From Planotetraspora phitsanulokensis (GTDB lineage: Bacteria > Actinomycetota > Actinomycetes > Streptosporangiales > Streptosporangiaceae), in contig NZ_BOOP01000003.1 of NCBI RefSeq assembly GCF_016863295.1, positions 434,001 to 498,000 on the forward strand: DNA of 64,000 nucleotides. The letters are read 5' to 3'. Position 1 is the first letter of the stretch, and each line of letters opens with the position of its first letter. Below the pieces are notes generated by a model. The model did no database searches. It saw only the letters and a program-made list of their open reading frames with translations, and had not been told where the DNA came from. A program made the translations under genes and the position numbers. Positions 36,490 through 45,229 of the stretch are shown here, piece by piece.

Positions 36490-36954
36490 ATGGTGGTTGA
36501 CCAGCGGCAGGTGCTGCGCTACCTGGCGTCAATACAACTGCACGACGAGGGAAGGGACCTGGAGGACCTCGAGCTCCTCCGGTGCATCACCGACTGGGTA
36601 AACGGGCTCGAAGACGATCTGCGCCTCGCGCAGCAACTGCAGGCCCTGTGGATCTCCCAACTGCAGCAGTCCCGCCGTTACAGCAGCGCGCTGCTCGCCC
36701 AGGTGATCGACAGCCCGTCCGGCCCGTCCGCGGGCACGCGGATCAAGCTCCGCTACGCCGAACTGCTCCGTCAGTGGATCACTCGGGAGCAGTGCCCCGA
36801 CAGCAAGGAGTTGCTGCACGACGCTCTGATCGTCGCACGGCGCGACGCAGACGACCCGTCCTTGCCTGAGTGGCTCCGGCGAGATAACCACATCCGCGTG
36901 AAGTGGATCGAGAGGATCAAGTACGCCTTGTTCGGCGAGATCTGCCCGGAGTAG
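36490..36954 (+). CDS. Hypothetical protein
   Basis: ATG 36490 has AAGGGGG just upstream and starts a 154-residue, mostly alpha-helical, acidic protein (QVLRYLASIQLHDEGRDLED, RIKLRYAELLRQWITREQ, NHIRVKWIERIKYALFG). Third-position GC bias is normal for this DNA, supporting a real gene. No signal peptide or membrane helix. I do not recognise the family. Confidence 0.65.
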   Translation: MVVDQRQVLRYLASIQLHDEGRDLEDLELLRCITDWVNGLEDDLRLAQQLQALWISQLQQSRRYSSALLAQVIDSPSGPSAGTRIKLRYAELLRQWITREQCPDSKELLHDALIVARRDADDPSLPEWLRRDNHIRVKWIERIKYALFGEICPE

Positions 36955-37123
36955 ATCGTCAGACGATCGAACGTGGCCACTCGAAGGAGAGGACGCGTAT
37001 TGCACGGGCACCGTGAGAACCACGGTGCCCGCAAGCTGCACCTGATCGTCGAGGTGGGGGTGGTCGAGCACCAGACGCACTCAGCGTGAGCTTCTTTGCC
37101 CGAGGTCACCACTGTTCCGTCCG

Positions 37124-38182
37124 CTACTCGATGACGGTGAAGGCGCACCAGGGTGACCAGGCCGAGACCGCGTTCCCGTCCTCGGCCCGCACGCGAAACT
37201 GGTAGAGGCCAGGAGTCAGCGTCCCCGGCGCGACTCCGGTTCCGAAGACAAGGCCGCTGGGCCAGATGGCTTCGGTCCTCCGAATGAGCGGGTCCTCCCC
37301 CGGGTGGCCGATCTCGAAGGTCGCGCTCAGGTTCTTGTAGGTGACGCCGATGATTTGCGGGGTCGGGGAGGCCGCGAAGGTGAGACTGTCGCGGGTTCCC
37401 ACGACAGGGGCGCCGCTCGCTGCTCCGCACTGCTGGAATCCGGCGTAGGGGCCGGCCGAGATGCGCACTGCAGCAGGGACGCCCGGAGTGGTCACCGCGC
37501 CGGACGTATCGACGGTGAACACACACCAGGGTAGCCACTCCGATACCGCGGCTCCGTCCTCCGCCCGCGCCCGAACGCGATAGGAGCCGTCGGTCAACAC
37601 GCCGTCGGGCATCTGGAATCGCGCCGACGAACCGACGAATCCCACGGTCTGAGTGAGCAGAGGTTCGCCGTCCGAGCGAGACAACTCGAACGCAGCCCGC
37701 AGGTTCGGCCGGTCGATGTTGTACGCCGGGGCGCCGCTGCTGACGCCGAACACCGGGTGAGTGCTTCGCGCCAGTGGCGCGGTCATGTCCTGGCACAACT
37801 GCGGGGCGAGATCGAGCGAGGACGCCACGTACAGACCGACAGGCACATGTGGTGCCGAAGAAACCGGTGCGCCGGGTGTGGCTGTTGGTCTGGGAACAGG
37901 CGTTGGCGATGTTGTGGGCGTGGGGGTCGGTTTGACCTTCCGGGACCGGTACGTGGTCGATGAGTGCTCAGCCGGGATCTGAGTCGTTGATGGCACGTCG
38001 ATGGGCTTGTGTGTTCTTGGGGGTGGAAGGGTCGACGCGCCTGTTCGAGTGGCGTCCGCCATGGACGCAGCGGGCGTAAGGACGACTGCGTTCACGATGA
38101 GCGCCAGCACGACTGCGAAGCGACGCTGCCGTATTGAACGCTGCCGATCGGGCGGTGGGGCGCCGTGTCTCGTCTGCCGCAT
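37124..38182 (-). CDS. Secreted protein with two Ig/FN3-like repeats
   Basis: ATG 38182 has GGAGG at 38190-38194. The 352-residue product has a signal peptide (RRFAVVLALIVNAVVLTPAASMA), a Thr/Pro-rich stalk (KPTPTPTTSPTPVPRPTATP) and two related domains of about 110 residues, each ending in a near-identical block: YRVRARAEDGAAVSEWLPWC and YQFRVRAEDGNAVSAWSPWC. Each domain has a conserved Cys pair. Surface binding is likely; ligand unknown. It is divergent from the kinase at 38449. Confidence 0.75.
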   Translation of the reverse strand: MRQTRHGAPPPDRQRSIRQRRFAVVLALIVNAVVLTPAASMADATRTGASTLPPPRTHKPIDVPSTTQIPAEHSSTTYRSRKVKPTPTPTTSPTPVPRPTATPGAPVSSAPHVPVGLYVASSLDLAPQLCQDMTAPLARSTHPVFGVSSGAPAYNIDRPNLRAAFELSRSDGEPLLTQTVGFVGSSARFQMPDGVLTDGSYRVRARAEDGAAVSEWLPWCVFTVDTSGAVTTPGVPAAVRISAGPYAGFQQCGAASGAPVVGTRDSLTFAASPTPQIIGVTYKNLSATFEIGHPGEDPLIRRTEAIWPSGLVFGTGVAPGTLTPGLYQFRVRAEDGNAVSAWSPWCAFTVIE

Positions 38183-38448
38183 GAGTGTGCCTCCATGTGC
38201 GGTTGATCGGGAATCCCGCGTAGGCAAGCACACACCGCCACTGGGCCAAGGTCACCACGTGGCAGACAGCCGTAAGACGTTCTTCATAACTGGCGCCCCT
38301 GCTTCTGCGTCGCCGGCCCGCTGCCGGCCCCTGAGCAGGACCGGGGAAGCCCTTTCGCGTATTGATCGACAGGTCCCGTGCTCCAACCGACCGCCCCCAC
38401 GTTGTGAATCCCGCCCCATGTGGTCTCCTGGGGAGGAGGGCTTGTGGC

Positions 38449-39888
38449 ATGAGCGGGCACCGATTGTCGATTACCACGCGCATCACTCTGTTCACCGGCG
38501 CGGTGGCGGTTGTGCTGTCTGCCCTGCTTGCCACACTGCTGATGATCGGCATCAGGTATTTCGCCACCTCGAACCTCACCAAAGAGCTCCAGGCGAACGC
38601 CGGCCGCGTGGCCATCCAAATCGAGCGGGGCATCGTGGCCTATCCCCTCGTGCACCACGAGTCCCGCAGCCTGCAAGTCGTCGACTCACAAGGTCGAGTC
38701 GTCGACTCAAGCGGAAATCTGCGGAGCACGCAACCGATGGCGACTTTCACCCCCGACGGTGAGGAAGGCGCCACCTCAGTCGTGTGCGGCAGGATCTTCC
38801 CTTCAGGCGAATGCGACCTCGTCGTCGCACAATGGACGCACCATGCCGGTCAGAGATGGATCGTCTACAGCGCTTCCCCGGTGATACCTCCGTGGGTGGA
38901 TCCGCGGCTGGCAGGGCTGGTGGGAGGGAGCGCGGTGGCGCTCGCCGCAGCCGTCACCTACCTCGGCCACCGGATCGCCACCGTCTCCCTCCAGCCGGTG
39001 GACGCCATCCGAGTCGAACTCGACGAGATCAACGCGGCCAGCGCGGGCCGCCGGGTGCCCGTGCCACCCAGCGATGACGAGATCCACGCCCTGGCCGAAA
39101 GCGTCAATCACACCCTGAACCGGCTTCAGGCCGCGATGGAACAGCAGCGCCAGTTCGTCTCGGACGCGTCCCACGACTTGCGCAGCCCGCTCGCCGCGAT
39201 GCGGGCCGAGGTGGAGGATGCTCTGATCGCTCCGCAGGAGACCAGCGTGGCCATGCTGGCTTCGACCTTCCTGGGTGGCCTCAACCGGCTTCAGGCGATC
39301 GTGGGCGACCTGCTGACCCTCGCCCGGCTGGACGCGGGATTGCCCGGCGCACACGACCGGATCGACCTGTCCGAGCTTGTCTCGGCCGAGTGCGGGATCC
39401 GCCACACGTCGGCAACGAGGATCGAATGTTCGCTGGAGCCCGGCGTGACAGTGATCGGCGACCGGCTACGGCTGGGCCGCTTGCTCACCAATCTCGTGGA
39501 CAACGCCGAACGGCATGCTGAAACCTTGATCACCATCACCGTGCGGCGCGAGTCGGGCGACGAGTGCGGCGATCTGGCCTTCCAGCATGGCTGCGCCGTG
39601 ATGGAGGTGCTCGACGACGGCGCGGGCATCGAGCCGGACAAGCGCGAGCTGGTTTTCCAGCGGTTCGCCCGGTTGAAGGCATCCCGCCACCTGGACCCGG
39701 GAGGCACCGGATTGGGTCTGCCGATCGCCCGGCAGATCGCCGAGGCCGGCCGGGGAACCCTTCGGATCGAGGACAGCCCTCGCGGCGCACGTTTCGTCCT
39801 CCGCCTCCCATCCGCTTCGTCGACGGACGACCAGGGTGACATCGCCGGCTACAACATTCGGCAAGAGCCCGGGGAGCGCTCTGGTTGA
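38449..39888 (+). CDS. Sensor histidine kinase (OmpR/EnvZ class), orphan
   Basis: ATG 38449 has GGGAGGAGGG about eight bases upstream. The 479-residue protein has two membrane helices (about 13-32 and 155-177), an extracytoplasmic sensor between them with two Cys, HAMP (VSLQPVDAIRVELDEINA), HisKA with His near 241 (FVSDASHDLRSPLAAM) and HATPase_c (LLTNLVDNAERHAE, LDDGAGIEPDKREL, GGTGLGLPIA). It should autophosphorylate and serve a response regulator, but none is adjacent. It is closely similar in its C-terminal part to the kinases at 55235 and 57848. Confidence 0.88.
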   Translation: MSGHRLSITTRITLFTGAVAVVLSALLATLLMIGIRYFATSNLTKELQANAGRVAIQIERGIVAYPLVHHESRSLQVVDSQGRVVDSSGNLRSTQPMATFTPDGEEGATSVVCGRIFPSGECDLVVAQWTHHAGQRWIVYSASPVIPPWVDPRLAGLVGGSAVALAAAVTYLGHRIATVSLQPVDAIRVELDEINAASAGRRVPVPPSDDEIHALAESVNHTLNRLQAAMEQQRQFVSDASHDLRSPLAAMRAEVEDALIAPQETSVAMLASTFLGGLNRLQAIVGDLLTLARLDAGLPGAHDRIDLSELVSAECGIRHTSATRIECSLEPGVTVIGDRLRLGRLLTNLVDNAERHAETLITITVRRESGDECGDLAFQHGCAVMEVLDDGAGIEPDKRELVFQRFARLKASRHLDPGGTGLGLPIARQIAEAGRGTLRIEDSPRGARFVLRLPSASSTDDQGDIAGYNIRQEPGERSG

Positions 39889-40010
39889 CCAGCCGTCCGC
39901 CCGTGTCGGGACGTCCCCGTCGTGCCCGACATCGGATCAGCGTGACTGCTGACACCTGAACACAGCCTGCTGCGACTCCAGGCCTCTCGCACGGAAGACC
40001 ACTCCTTAGG

Positions 40011-40026
40011 GAACTCCAAGGAGTTC
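40011..40026. terminator. Small hairpin between converging genes
   Basis: GAACTCC (40011-40017) and GGAGTTC (40020-40026) can pair as a 7-bp stem. It lies between the converging histidine kinase and Ser/Thr kinase genes, where a bidirectional terminator is expected. Modest strength. Confidence 0.4.
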
Positions 40027-40145
40027 ACCCGTCGGGCGATGGATCAACGGCGACGCACGGAAGGCTCTTCAGGATCTGCGCCAGCTTCGGGGTGACGCGG
40101 ACGCTCTCAGCCATGCCGGGGCATCTACATAACCGGCGGAGCGAC

Positions 40146-41588
40146 TCACTGGTCGTCATGCTCGTCGCTGAGGCCGGAGCGATCCAGGAAGGCGCTCAAC
40201 GGGCCGTCGGCGGCGAGCTTTCCCTGCCGCTGCGCCTCGGACAGATCACGGATCAGCCCCCGCATCTGCTTCTGCGCCTGGTTGCCCTTGCCCTTCCCCC
40301 TGCCTTCGTTTTCCGAAAGGTTGCCCGCCATCTCGGTGATCTGCTCGTGGACTTTCCGGGCCAGGCCGGGATCGATACCGCCCTGCGCCTGTTGGGCCAG
40401 CAGGGCGTGATCGAAATCGGCGAGCCAGCCGTCGATTCCGCTCTGGGTCGGAAGCGTCGAAGGAGTGTCGGTGGCTTCGGACGGAGTCGGTGTGGGCTCC
40501 TCGGAGGCGGCTACGGACGACGTCCCTGATGGCGCGGGCCCGGAGGACGGCTGTTGTGAGTTCGAGAGCAACGACACGCCGACCACGGCAGCGGTGATCG
40601 CCGTCAGCGCCACGGCGACCGGTACGACCAAGCGTCGCCCTTCTGACGGTGCTTGGCGTGGCCTGCCGTCTGGCGTATTGAGCAGTGCGGTATCCCCGGC
40701 GCGGGCGCCTCCCGGCGGTAGGACAGGTGGCACCGGTGAGCCTGTGGGCCAGGCGGTGCGTGCCGGCGGCTGGGTGAACGCGCTCAAGATCTGTAGAGCT
40801 GCGGCGCCGGCAGGCCTGGCGGCGGGGTCCTTGGCCAGCAAGGCCAAGATCAGGCCTTCCAACTCCGCGGGGACGTCCTCCCGATAACGGCTGGGTGGTA
40901 CAGGTGGCTCATGGAGGTGCTTGTACACCAGTTGCGGCGCCGATCCGACGAACGGCGAGTGCCCGCACAGCAACTCGTAGCCGACGCAGCCGAGCGCGTA
41001 CAGGTCGGAGGCCGGCTGTCCGCCCTGACCGATGATCTGCTCAGGTGACAGATAGGCGGCGGTGCCCACCACGGTGCCGACAGCGGTCAGCCGCGCTGCC
41101 TCGGTCGCCAGGTGTGCCACCCCGAAGTCGACCACCTTGAGCACACCCTGCGTGGTCCGGTGCAAGTTCGCCGGTTTGACGTCACGGTGAACCACACCCG
41201 CACGGTGGGCGGCGTCCAAGCCCGTCGCAGCCTGGGTCAGCAGATGACACGCTTCGACGATGCCGTACCGACCCCGCTCGGCCAGATCAGCGGCCAGGCT
41301 GCGACCGCTGAGCAACTCCATCACGAGGAACGGCTGCCCCTCATGCTCGCCCACGTCGAGGACGGTCACCACGTTGGGGTGCACGATGCGGGCGGCAGCG
41401 CGCATTTCGCGGGCGAACCGCTCACGCGCCTCCATCATCTGGGCCACCTGCGGCGTCAGCATCTTGACCGCCACCGGTCGGCCGGACCGCAGATCCCGGC
41501 CCTGCCACACCTCACCCATCCCGCCACGGCCAATCAGCTCACCAAGCTGATACCGGCCAACCAGCAACGACGACGCCATCTCCGGCAT
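40146..41588 (-). CDS. PknB-type Ser/Thr protein kinase
   Basis: A 480-residue Hanks kinase: glycine loop IGRGGMGEVW, Lys42 in VAVKML, catalytic HRDVKPAN (Asp136), DFG at 154 and SPEQ. A Pro-rich linker leads to one membrane helix (VVPVAVALTAITAAVVGVSL) and a small extracytoplasmic helical domain of about 110 residues (SGIDGWLADFDHALLAQQ, DPGLARKVHEQITEMAGNL). There are no PASTA repeats, so it is not the cell-division PknB. It lies just downstream of, and co-oriented with, the membrane-anchored binding protein at 41674, which might supply its signal. Confidence 0.92.
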   Translation of the reverse strand: MPEMASSLLVGRYQLGELIGRGGMGEVWQGRDLRSGRPVAVKMLTPQVAQMMEARERFAREMRAAARIVHPNVVTVLDVGEHEGQPFLVMELLSGRSLAADLAERGRYGIVEACHLLTQAATGLDAAHRAGVVHRDVKPANLHRTTQGVLKVVDFGVAHLATEAARLTAVGTVVGTAAYLSPEQIIGQGGQPASDLYALGCVGYELLCGHSPFVGSAPQLVYKHLHEPPVPPSRYREDVPAELEGLILALLAKDPAARPAGAAALQILSAFTQPPARTAWPTGSPVPPVLPPGGARAGDTALLNTPDGRPRQAPSEGRRLVVPVAVALTAITAAVVGVSLLSNSQQPSSGPAPSGTSSVAASEEPTPTPSEATDTPSTLPTQSGIDGWLADFDHALLAQQAQGGIDPGLARKVHEQITEMAGNLSENEGRGKGKGNQAQKQMRGLIRDLSEAQRQGKLAADGPLSAFLDRSGLSDEHDDQ

Positions 41589-41673
41589 ATCCCCACCGAT
41601 AGATCAAATCCGTGCAGTACCGAGCAAACCTACCCGCCATGCCGAGAAGTGGCGCTTCGCTGGTGATCGCGCC

Positions 41674-43212
41674 TCACGACTGGCAGCGCTTGAGGCCGTC
41701 CGGCGTGAAGCACGGCAGGTGCCCGAAGGCCTTCAGCACCTCCTGGCCGTTGCCCCTGATCACGTAATTGAGGAAGCTCGAGGTCAGGGAGTCGGAGGCC
41801 GGTGCGCCGTCGGTGTAGGCGTACTCGATCTCGGTGAAGCGGTACGTGTCGTCGCCGATGGCCTTGATCGATGGCGCGTGGCCGTCGATGTTCAGCGTGT
41901 GCAGACCCTTGGTGGTGGCGGCGGCCCCGAGTTCGCTGTAGCCGATGGCGCCCTCCAGCCGGGCGACGGTCTTGAGCACCTCACCGGTGCTGCCGAGTTC
42001 ACAGCGGATGATCTTGTCCTGTGGGGAGTTCTTGTTCTCGCAGTCCCGGGAGGTGAAGGCGGGCTCGCCCTGGCCGTCGAGGATGCGCCGTCGGAGCAGG
42101 TCACGGGTACCGGAATTGGCGTCCCGGCTGACGAGCCGGATGGGGAGGTCGGGGCCGCCGAGGTCCTTCCAGTTGACGACATCGCCCCGGTAGATCCGGC
42201 GTATTTCGTCGACCGTCAGATTCTTGACGTCCACCTTGTCGTTGACCACGAGGGCGAAGGCCGCGATGGCGACCCGGTCCTCCCGCAGCTGCGTGAAGCT
42301 TGCCGGCTTGGGGCCGTCCGAGAGCGCGAGCAGGGTCGGGGAACCGTTGTCCGCGCCTCCCGCTTCCGCCAGTTCCCGCACGCCCTCGTTGCTGCCGTGC
42401 GCGTCCACGGTGATCTCTGAGCCCGGGCACTCCGCGGTGTACCGAATGGCCAGTTCCTTCATGGCGGGGGCGAAAGCCGTGGAGCCGACCACCTTGAGTC
42501 TTCCCGTGGCGCAACCGATGGGCGGCGCCGGCTGCCGAAAGACGATGATGCCCGCGAGCGTGAGGAGGCAGACGGCGAGCACGATGGTGGTCCCTAAAGC
42601 GGGCTTGCTGAACAGGGGTGGCTTGTCGTCGACCGACATGCTGCGGGTGCGCTCCACCTTGCCGTCCTGGATGCCCCCGGTGACGTCGATCTTGTCGCCG
42701 GCGCGGCCTCCGCTCAGCAGCACGAGCAGCTTGAAGTGCTGGTCCTCATTGAGCGGCACGCGGGGCAGACGGATCGTGTTGCCGTTGTACTGCATCCCTC
42801 CCTTGCCCTCAACCGGGACGAAGTGGCCCAGCAGATGCTCTGCCTTGGGGTCGGGGATGACCTCGACGCTTCGTACGGTGCGCCCGGCGAAGACCACGGT
42901 GAGGCCGTGATTCTTGTCGGGGTTGGTGTAGTCGGCGTCGGAGATGCTGCTCGTGCCGGTGTTCTCGATGCGGAGAAGCGCAAGGGTGGGGTTGGACATG
43001 CCGGGTTGATCGGTGAAGAGCCCGAGCGGCGCGTCCGGCTGCGCTTGTCCGTCGCCGGCGTTGCCTCCGATGGAGGTATCCATCTGCACGCGGTGGCCGA
43101 TGTGTTTGCCACGGCGGGTCCGGAGTTGGTACACGGCGCCGGCGGCGGGGGCCACGAGGCCGAGCAGCGCCGCCACCACGGCGACGACGTTCTCAGGGCT
43201 CAACCAGTCCAC
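41674..43212 (-). CDS. Membrane-anchored PstS-like periplasmic-binding-domain protein
   Basis: I choose GTG 43212 (GGGGGG upstream) over a TTG at 43257. The 512-residue product has an N-terminal helix (ENVVAVVAALLGLVAPAAGAV) followed by RTRRG, a beta domain of about 180 residues, a second helix (IVLAVCLLTLAGIIVF) and a C-terminal PstS-type binding domain (about 235-512: RLKVVGSTAFAPAMKELAI, RRIYRGDVVNWKDLGGP, LVSRDANSGTRDLLRRRI). The positive-inside rule puts the first domain in the cytoplasm and the binding domain outside. It is built like a receptor rather than a transporter component. No ABC permease is nearby. Confidence 0.8.
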   Translation of the reverse strand: MDWLSPENVVAVVAALLGLVAPAAGAVYQLRTRRGKHIGHRVQMDTSIGGNAGDGQAQPDAPLGLFTDQPGMSNPTLALLRIENTGTSSISDADYTNPDKNHGLTVVFAGRTVRSVEVIPDPKAEHLLGHFVPVEGKGGMQYNGNTIRLPRVPLNEDQHFKLLVLLSGGRAGDKIDVTGGIQDGKVERTRSMSVDDKPPLFSKPALGTTIVLAVCLLTLAGIIVFRQPAPPIGCATGRLKVVGSTAFAPAMKELAIRYTAECPGSEITVDAHGSNEGVRELAEAGGADNGSPTLLALSDGPKPASFTQLREDRVAIAAFALVVNDKVDVKNLTVDEIRRIYRGDVVNWKDLGGPDLPIRLVSRDANSGTRDLLRRRILDGQGEPAFTSRDCENKNSPQDKIIRCELGSTGEVLKTVARLEGAIGYSELGAAATTKGLHTLNIDGHAPSIKAIGDDTYRFTEIEYAYTDGAPASDSLTSSFLNYVIRGNGQEVLKAFGHLPCFTPDGLKRCQS

Positions 43213-43439
43213 GCGCGCGACGCCCCCCGTGAATGTCCCCTGTAATTCACATGACAATGAGCCATATCTGATCTTTGGTCACCATATGTGGCGACGACGA
43301 AGAGAAGGGTGATTTAACGGACCGGTTCTCCGATGTTCGTCAGGAGTTCGCGGCCGCCGAACGGCGACCGGGGAGGCAGGCCGCCGACCGGCCACGACGT
43401 CGTCGTCAACATCATCAGGTGGTGGGGTGGAATTGAAGC

Positions 43440-44462
43440 ATGACCCGTTGGGTGCTCCACGTCGACCTCGACCAGTTCGTAGCCGCCGTCGAGCTGCTGC
43501 GCCGCCCTGAGCTGCGCGGACGTCCGGTCGTCGTCGGTGGCGACGGTGATCCGACCAAGCGGGGCGTGGTCAGCACGGCCTCCTACGAGGCACGCGCGTA
43601 CGGCGTGCACTCCGGCCTTCCTCTGCGGACGGCGGCGCGGCGCTGTCCTGATGCGGTGTTCCTGCCCGTCGACCGGGAGGCGTACGAAGCGGCCTCGTCA
43701 GAGGTGATGGCGACGTTGCGGGAGATCGACGCCGTGATGGAGGTGATCGGCTGGGACGAGGCGTTCCTCGGGGTCGGAAGCGACGACCCGGAGACGACGG
43801 CCCAGGAGATCCAAAGGCGCGTGCGCGAGTCGACCGATCTCGACTGCACCGTCGGCATCGGACGGAACAAGCTGCAGGCCAAGCAGGCGACCGGATTCGG
43901 CAAGCCTGCCGGGATCTTCAGGCTCACCGAGGAAACGTGGTTCGAGGTGCTCGGAGAGCGGCCCACCGACGCGCTGTGGGGAATCGGCCCCAAGACGGCC
44001 CGGCGGCTGGCCGGACTGGGGATCGACACCGTCATGCAACTCGCGGCCGCCGATCCGGTCGTTCTCGCCGCAAATCTCGGCCCCACGACCGGCCCGTGGC
44101 TGGTTCGGCTGGCCCACGGTCAGGACCGCTCACCGGTGGTCGGCACACCCTACGTGGCGCGGTCCCGCAGCCGGGAGACCACCTACCAGCACGATCTCGA
44201 TGACTGGGGCCAGGTGCAACGCGAGGTCGCCGGCCTGGCGCGGCGTGTCGCACACGACATCGCCATCGAGCGGCGACCTGCGACCCGCGTCGTAGTGAAG
44301 GTTCGGTACGCCCCGTTCATCACACACACCCACGGCCACTCACTCGCGACGCCGACCGCGGAGGTAACGGCGATCGAGCAGGCCGCCCGCGCCGCCCTCG
44401 ATCGATTCACCGAACGGCGGCCGGTGCGGTTGCTGGGTGTCAGGGCCGAGCTTGTCCGCTAG
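43440..44462 (+). CDS. dinB: Y-family DNA polymerase IV, DinB2 type
   Basis: A 340-residue translesion polymerase. Catalytic acids are in HVDLDQF (Asp9, Asp11) and GWDEAFLG (Asp and Glu; DinB2 has W before DE). Further motifs are SYEARAYGVHSGLPLRTAARRCP, VGIGRNKLQAKQATGFGKPAGI and the HhH of the thumb (LWGIGPKTARRLAGLGI); the little finger ends RPVRLLGVRAELVR. The residue after DQF, the steric-gate position, is Val14, not Phe/Tyr. Mycobacterial DinB2 has Leu here and uses ribonucleotides readily. No C-terminal beta-clamp peptide is evident. No clear LexA box upstream. Confidence 0.9.
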   Translation: MTRWVLHVDLDQFVAAVELLRRPELRGRPVVVGGDGDPTKRGVVSTASYEARAYGVHSGLPLRTAARRCPDAVFLPVDREAYEAASSEVMATLREIDAVMEVIGWDEAFLGVGSDDPETTAQEIQRRVRESTDLDCTVGIGRNKLQAKQATGFGKPAGIFRLTEETWFEVLGERPTDALWGIGPKTARRLAGLGIDTVMQLAAADPVVLAANLGPTTGPWLVRLAHGQDRSPVVGTPYVARSRSRETTYQHDLDDWGQVQREVAGLARRVAHDIAIERRPATRVVVKVRYAPFITHTHGHSLATPTAEVTAIEQAARAALDRFTERRPVRLLGVRAELVR

Positions 44463-44532
44463 AGAGGGACCCTCTCCCCTGACACCGTGAGGCCGGTTTT
44501 CGCTCGTGGCGTCGCCGGCCAAGCGAGGGTGT

Positions 44533-45123
44533 TCACTCCCAGGGGAGGTGAAGCAGGGCGAGGTCGGCGAGGCGTCGTAGGTCGGCCTGGCCTGTTCCGG
44601 AGGCCGCCTGGACGGCGAAGCCCTGGGAGAGGGTCAGCACGTAGGCCGCGGCGTCGCGGGGTTCGACGCTCTGGCGGAGGTCGCCTTCGTCGCGAGCGCG
44701 GGTGAAGCGTTCGGTGAGCAGCACCTCGGCCGCCTGGCGGCGGGCGCACAGGTCGGCTCTGACCTCGTCCGCGGTGTCGCCGGTCGCCAGGGCACCCTGG
44801 ACGAGCAGGCAGCCGGGCGGGGTGGCGGGCCCGGTCGTGGCCTCGGCGGCTCCGATCAGCCAGCGGCGGGCCACTTCCCTCGCGGTGTCGGCCGCGAGCG
44901 CGGCCTCGCCGTAGGCGAAGGTCGTCCGGGCGTAACGGTCGACGACCTGCTTGAAGAGGCCGGCCTTGGAACCGAAGGCGCCGTAGATGCTGCCCGCCTT
45001 GAGCTTGGTCGCGGCAGACAGGTCGGCCATCGTGGTCCCTTCGTACCCCTTGGCCCAGAAGACGCGCAGCGCCGACTCCACCACCTGTTCGGCGTCGAAC
45101 TCGCGCGGTCGTCCCATCGGCAT
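44533..45123 (-). CDS. TetR-family regulator
   Basis: ATG 45123 has a perfect AAGGAGG seven bases upstream. The 196-residue protein has the TetR HTH (about 5-50, FDAEQVVESALRVFWAKGYEGTTMADLSAATKLKAGSIYGAFGSK) and a C-terminal TetR_C domain with TPPGCLLVQGALATGD. It is divergent from the SDR gene at 45230, with two TTGA-N8-TCAA sites between, and so most likely represses that gene and itself. The inducer is unknown. Confidence 0.9.
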   Translation of the reverse strand: MPMGRPREFDAEQVVESALRVFWAKGYEGTTMADLSAATKLKAGSIYGAFGSKAGLFKQVVDRYARTTFAYGEAALAADTAREVARRWLIGAAEATTGPATPPGCLLVQGALATGDTADEVRADLCARRQAAEVLLTERFTRARDEGDLRQSVEPRDAAAYVLTLSQGFAVQAASGTGQADLRRLADLALLHLPWE

Positions 45124-45141
45124 GGTGACCTCCTTCATTTT

Positions 45142-45157
45142 TTGAGCGTCAGTTCAA
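45142..45157. promoter_or_regulatory. TetR operator candidate, site 1
   Basis: TTGAGCGTCAGTTCAA, a TTGA-N8-TCAA dyad directly upstream of the TetR start. It matches the reverse complement of site 2 at 11 of 16 positions (TTGAG.G....TTCAA). Its position would block transcription of the tetR gene. Confidence 0.65.
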
Positions 45158-45193
45158 AATGTTACTTGCTTCCGCTCCCGTCGCCATGCCATC

Positions 45194-45209
45194 TTGAATG
45201 AGCACTCAA
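45194..45209. promoter_or_regulatory. TetR operator candidate, site 2
   Basis: TTGAATGAGCACTCAA, again TTGA-N8-TCAA, centred 52 bp (about five helical turns) from site 1 and 21 bp before the SDR start. Binding here would block the SDR transcript. Confidence 0.65.
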
Positions 45210-45229
45210 GAAGTACGAAGGGAAGCTTG

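Noticed and set aside
43258-43439. Search for a LexA box before the DinB2 gene
   Set aside because: No GAAC-N4-GTTC-type site is visible, so SOS control is not claimed.
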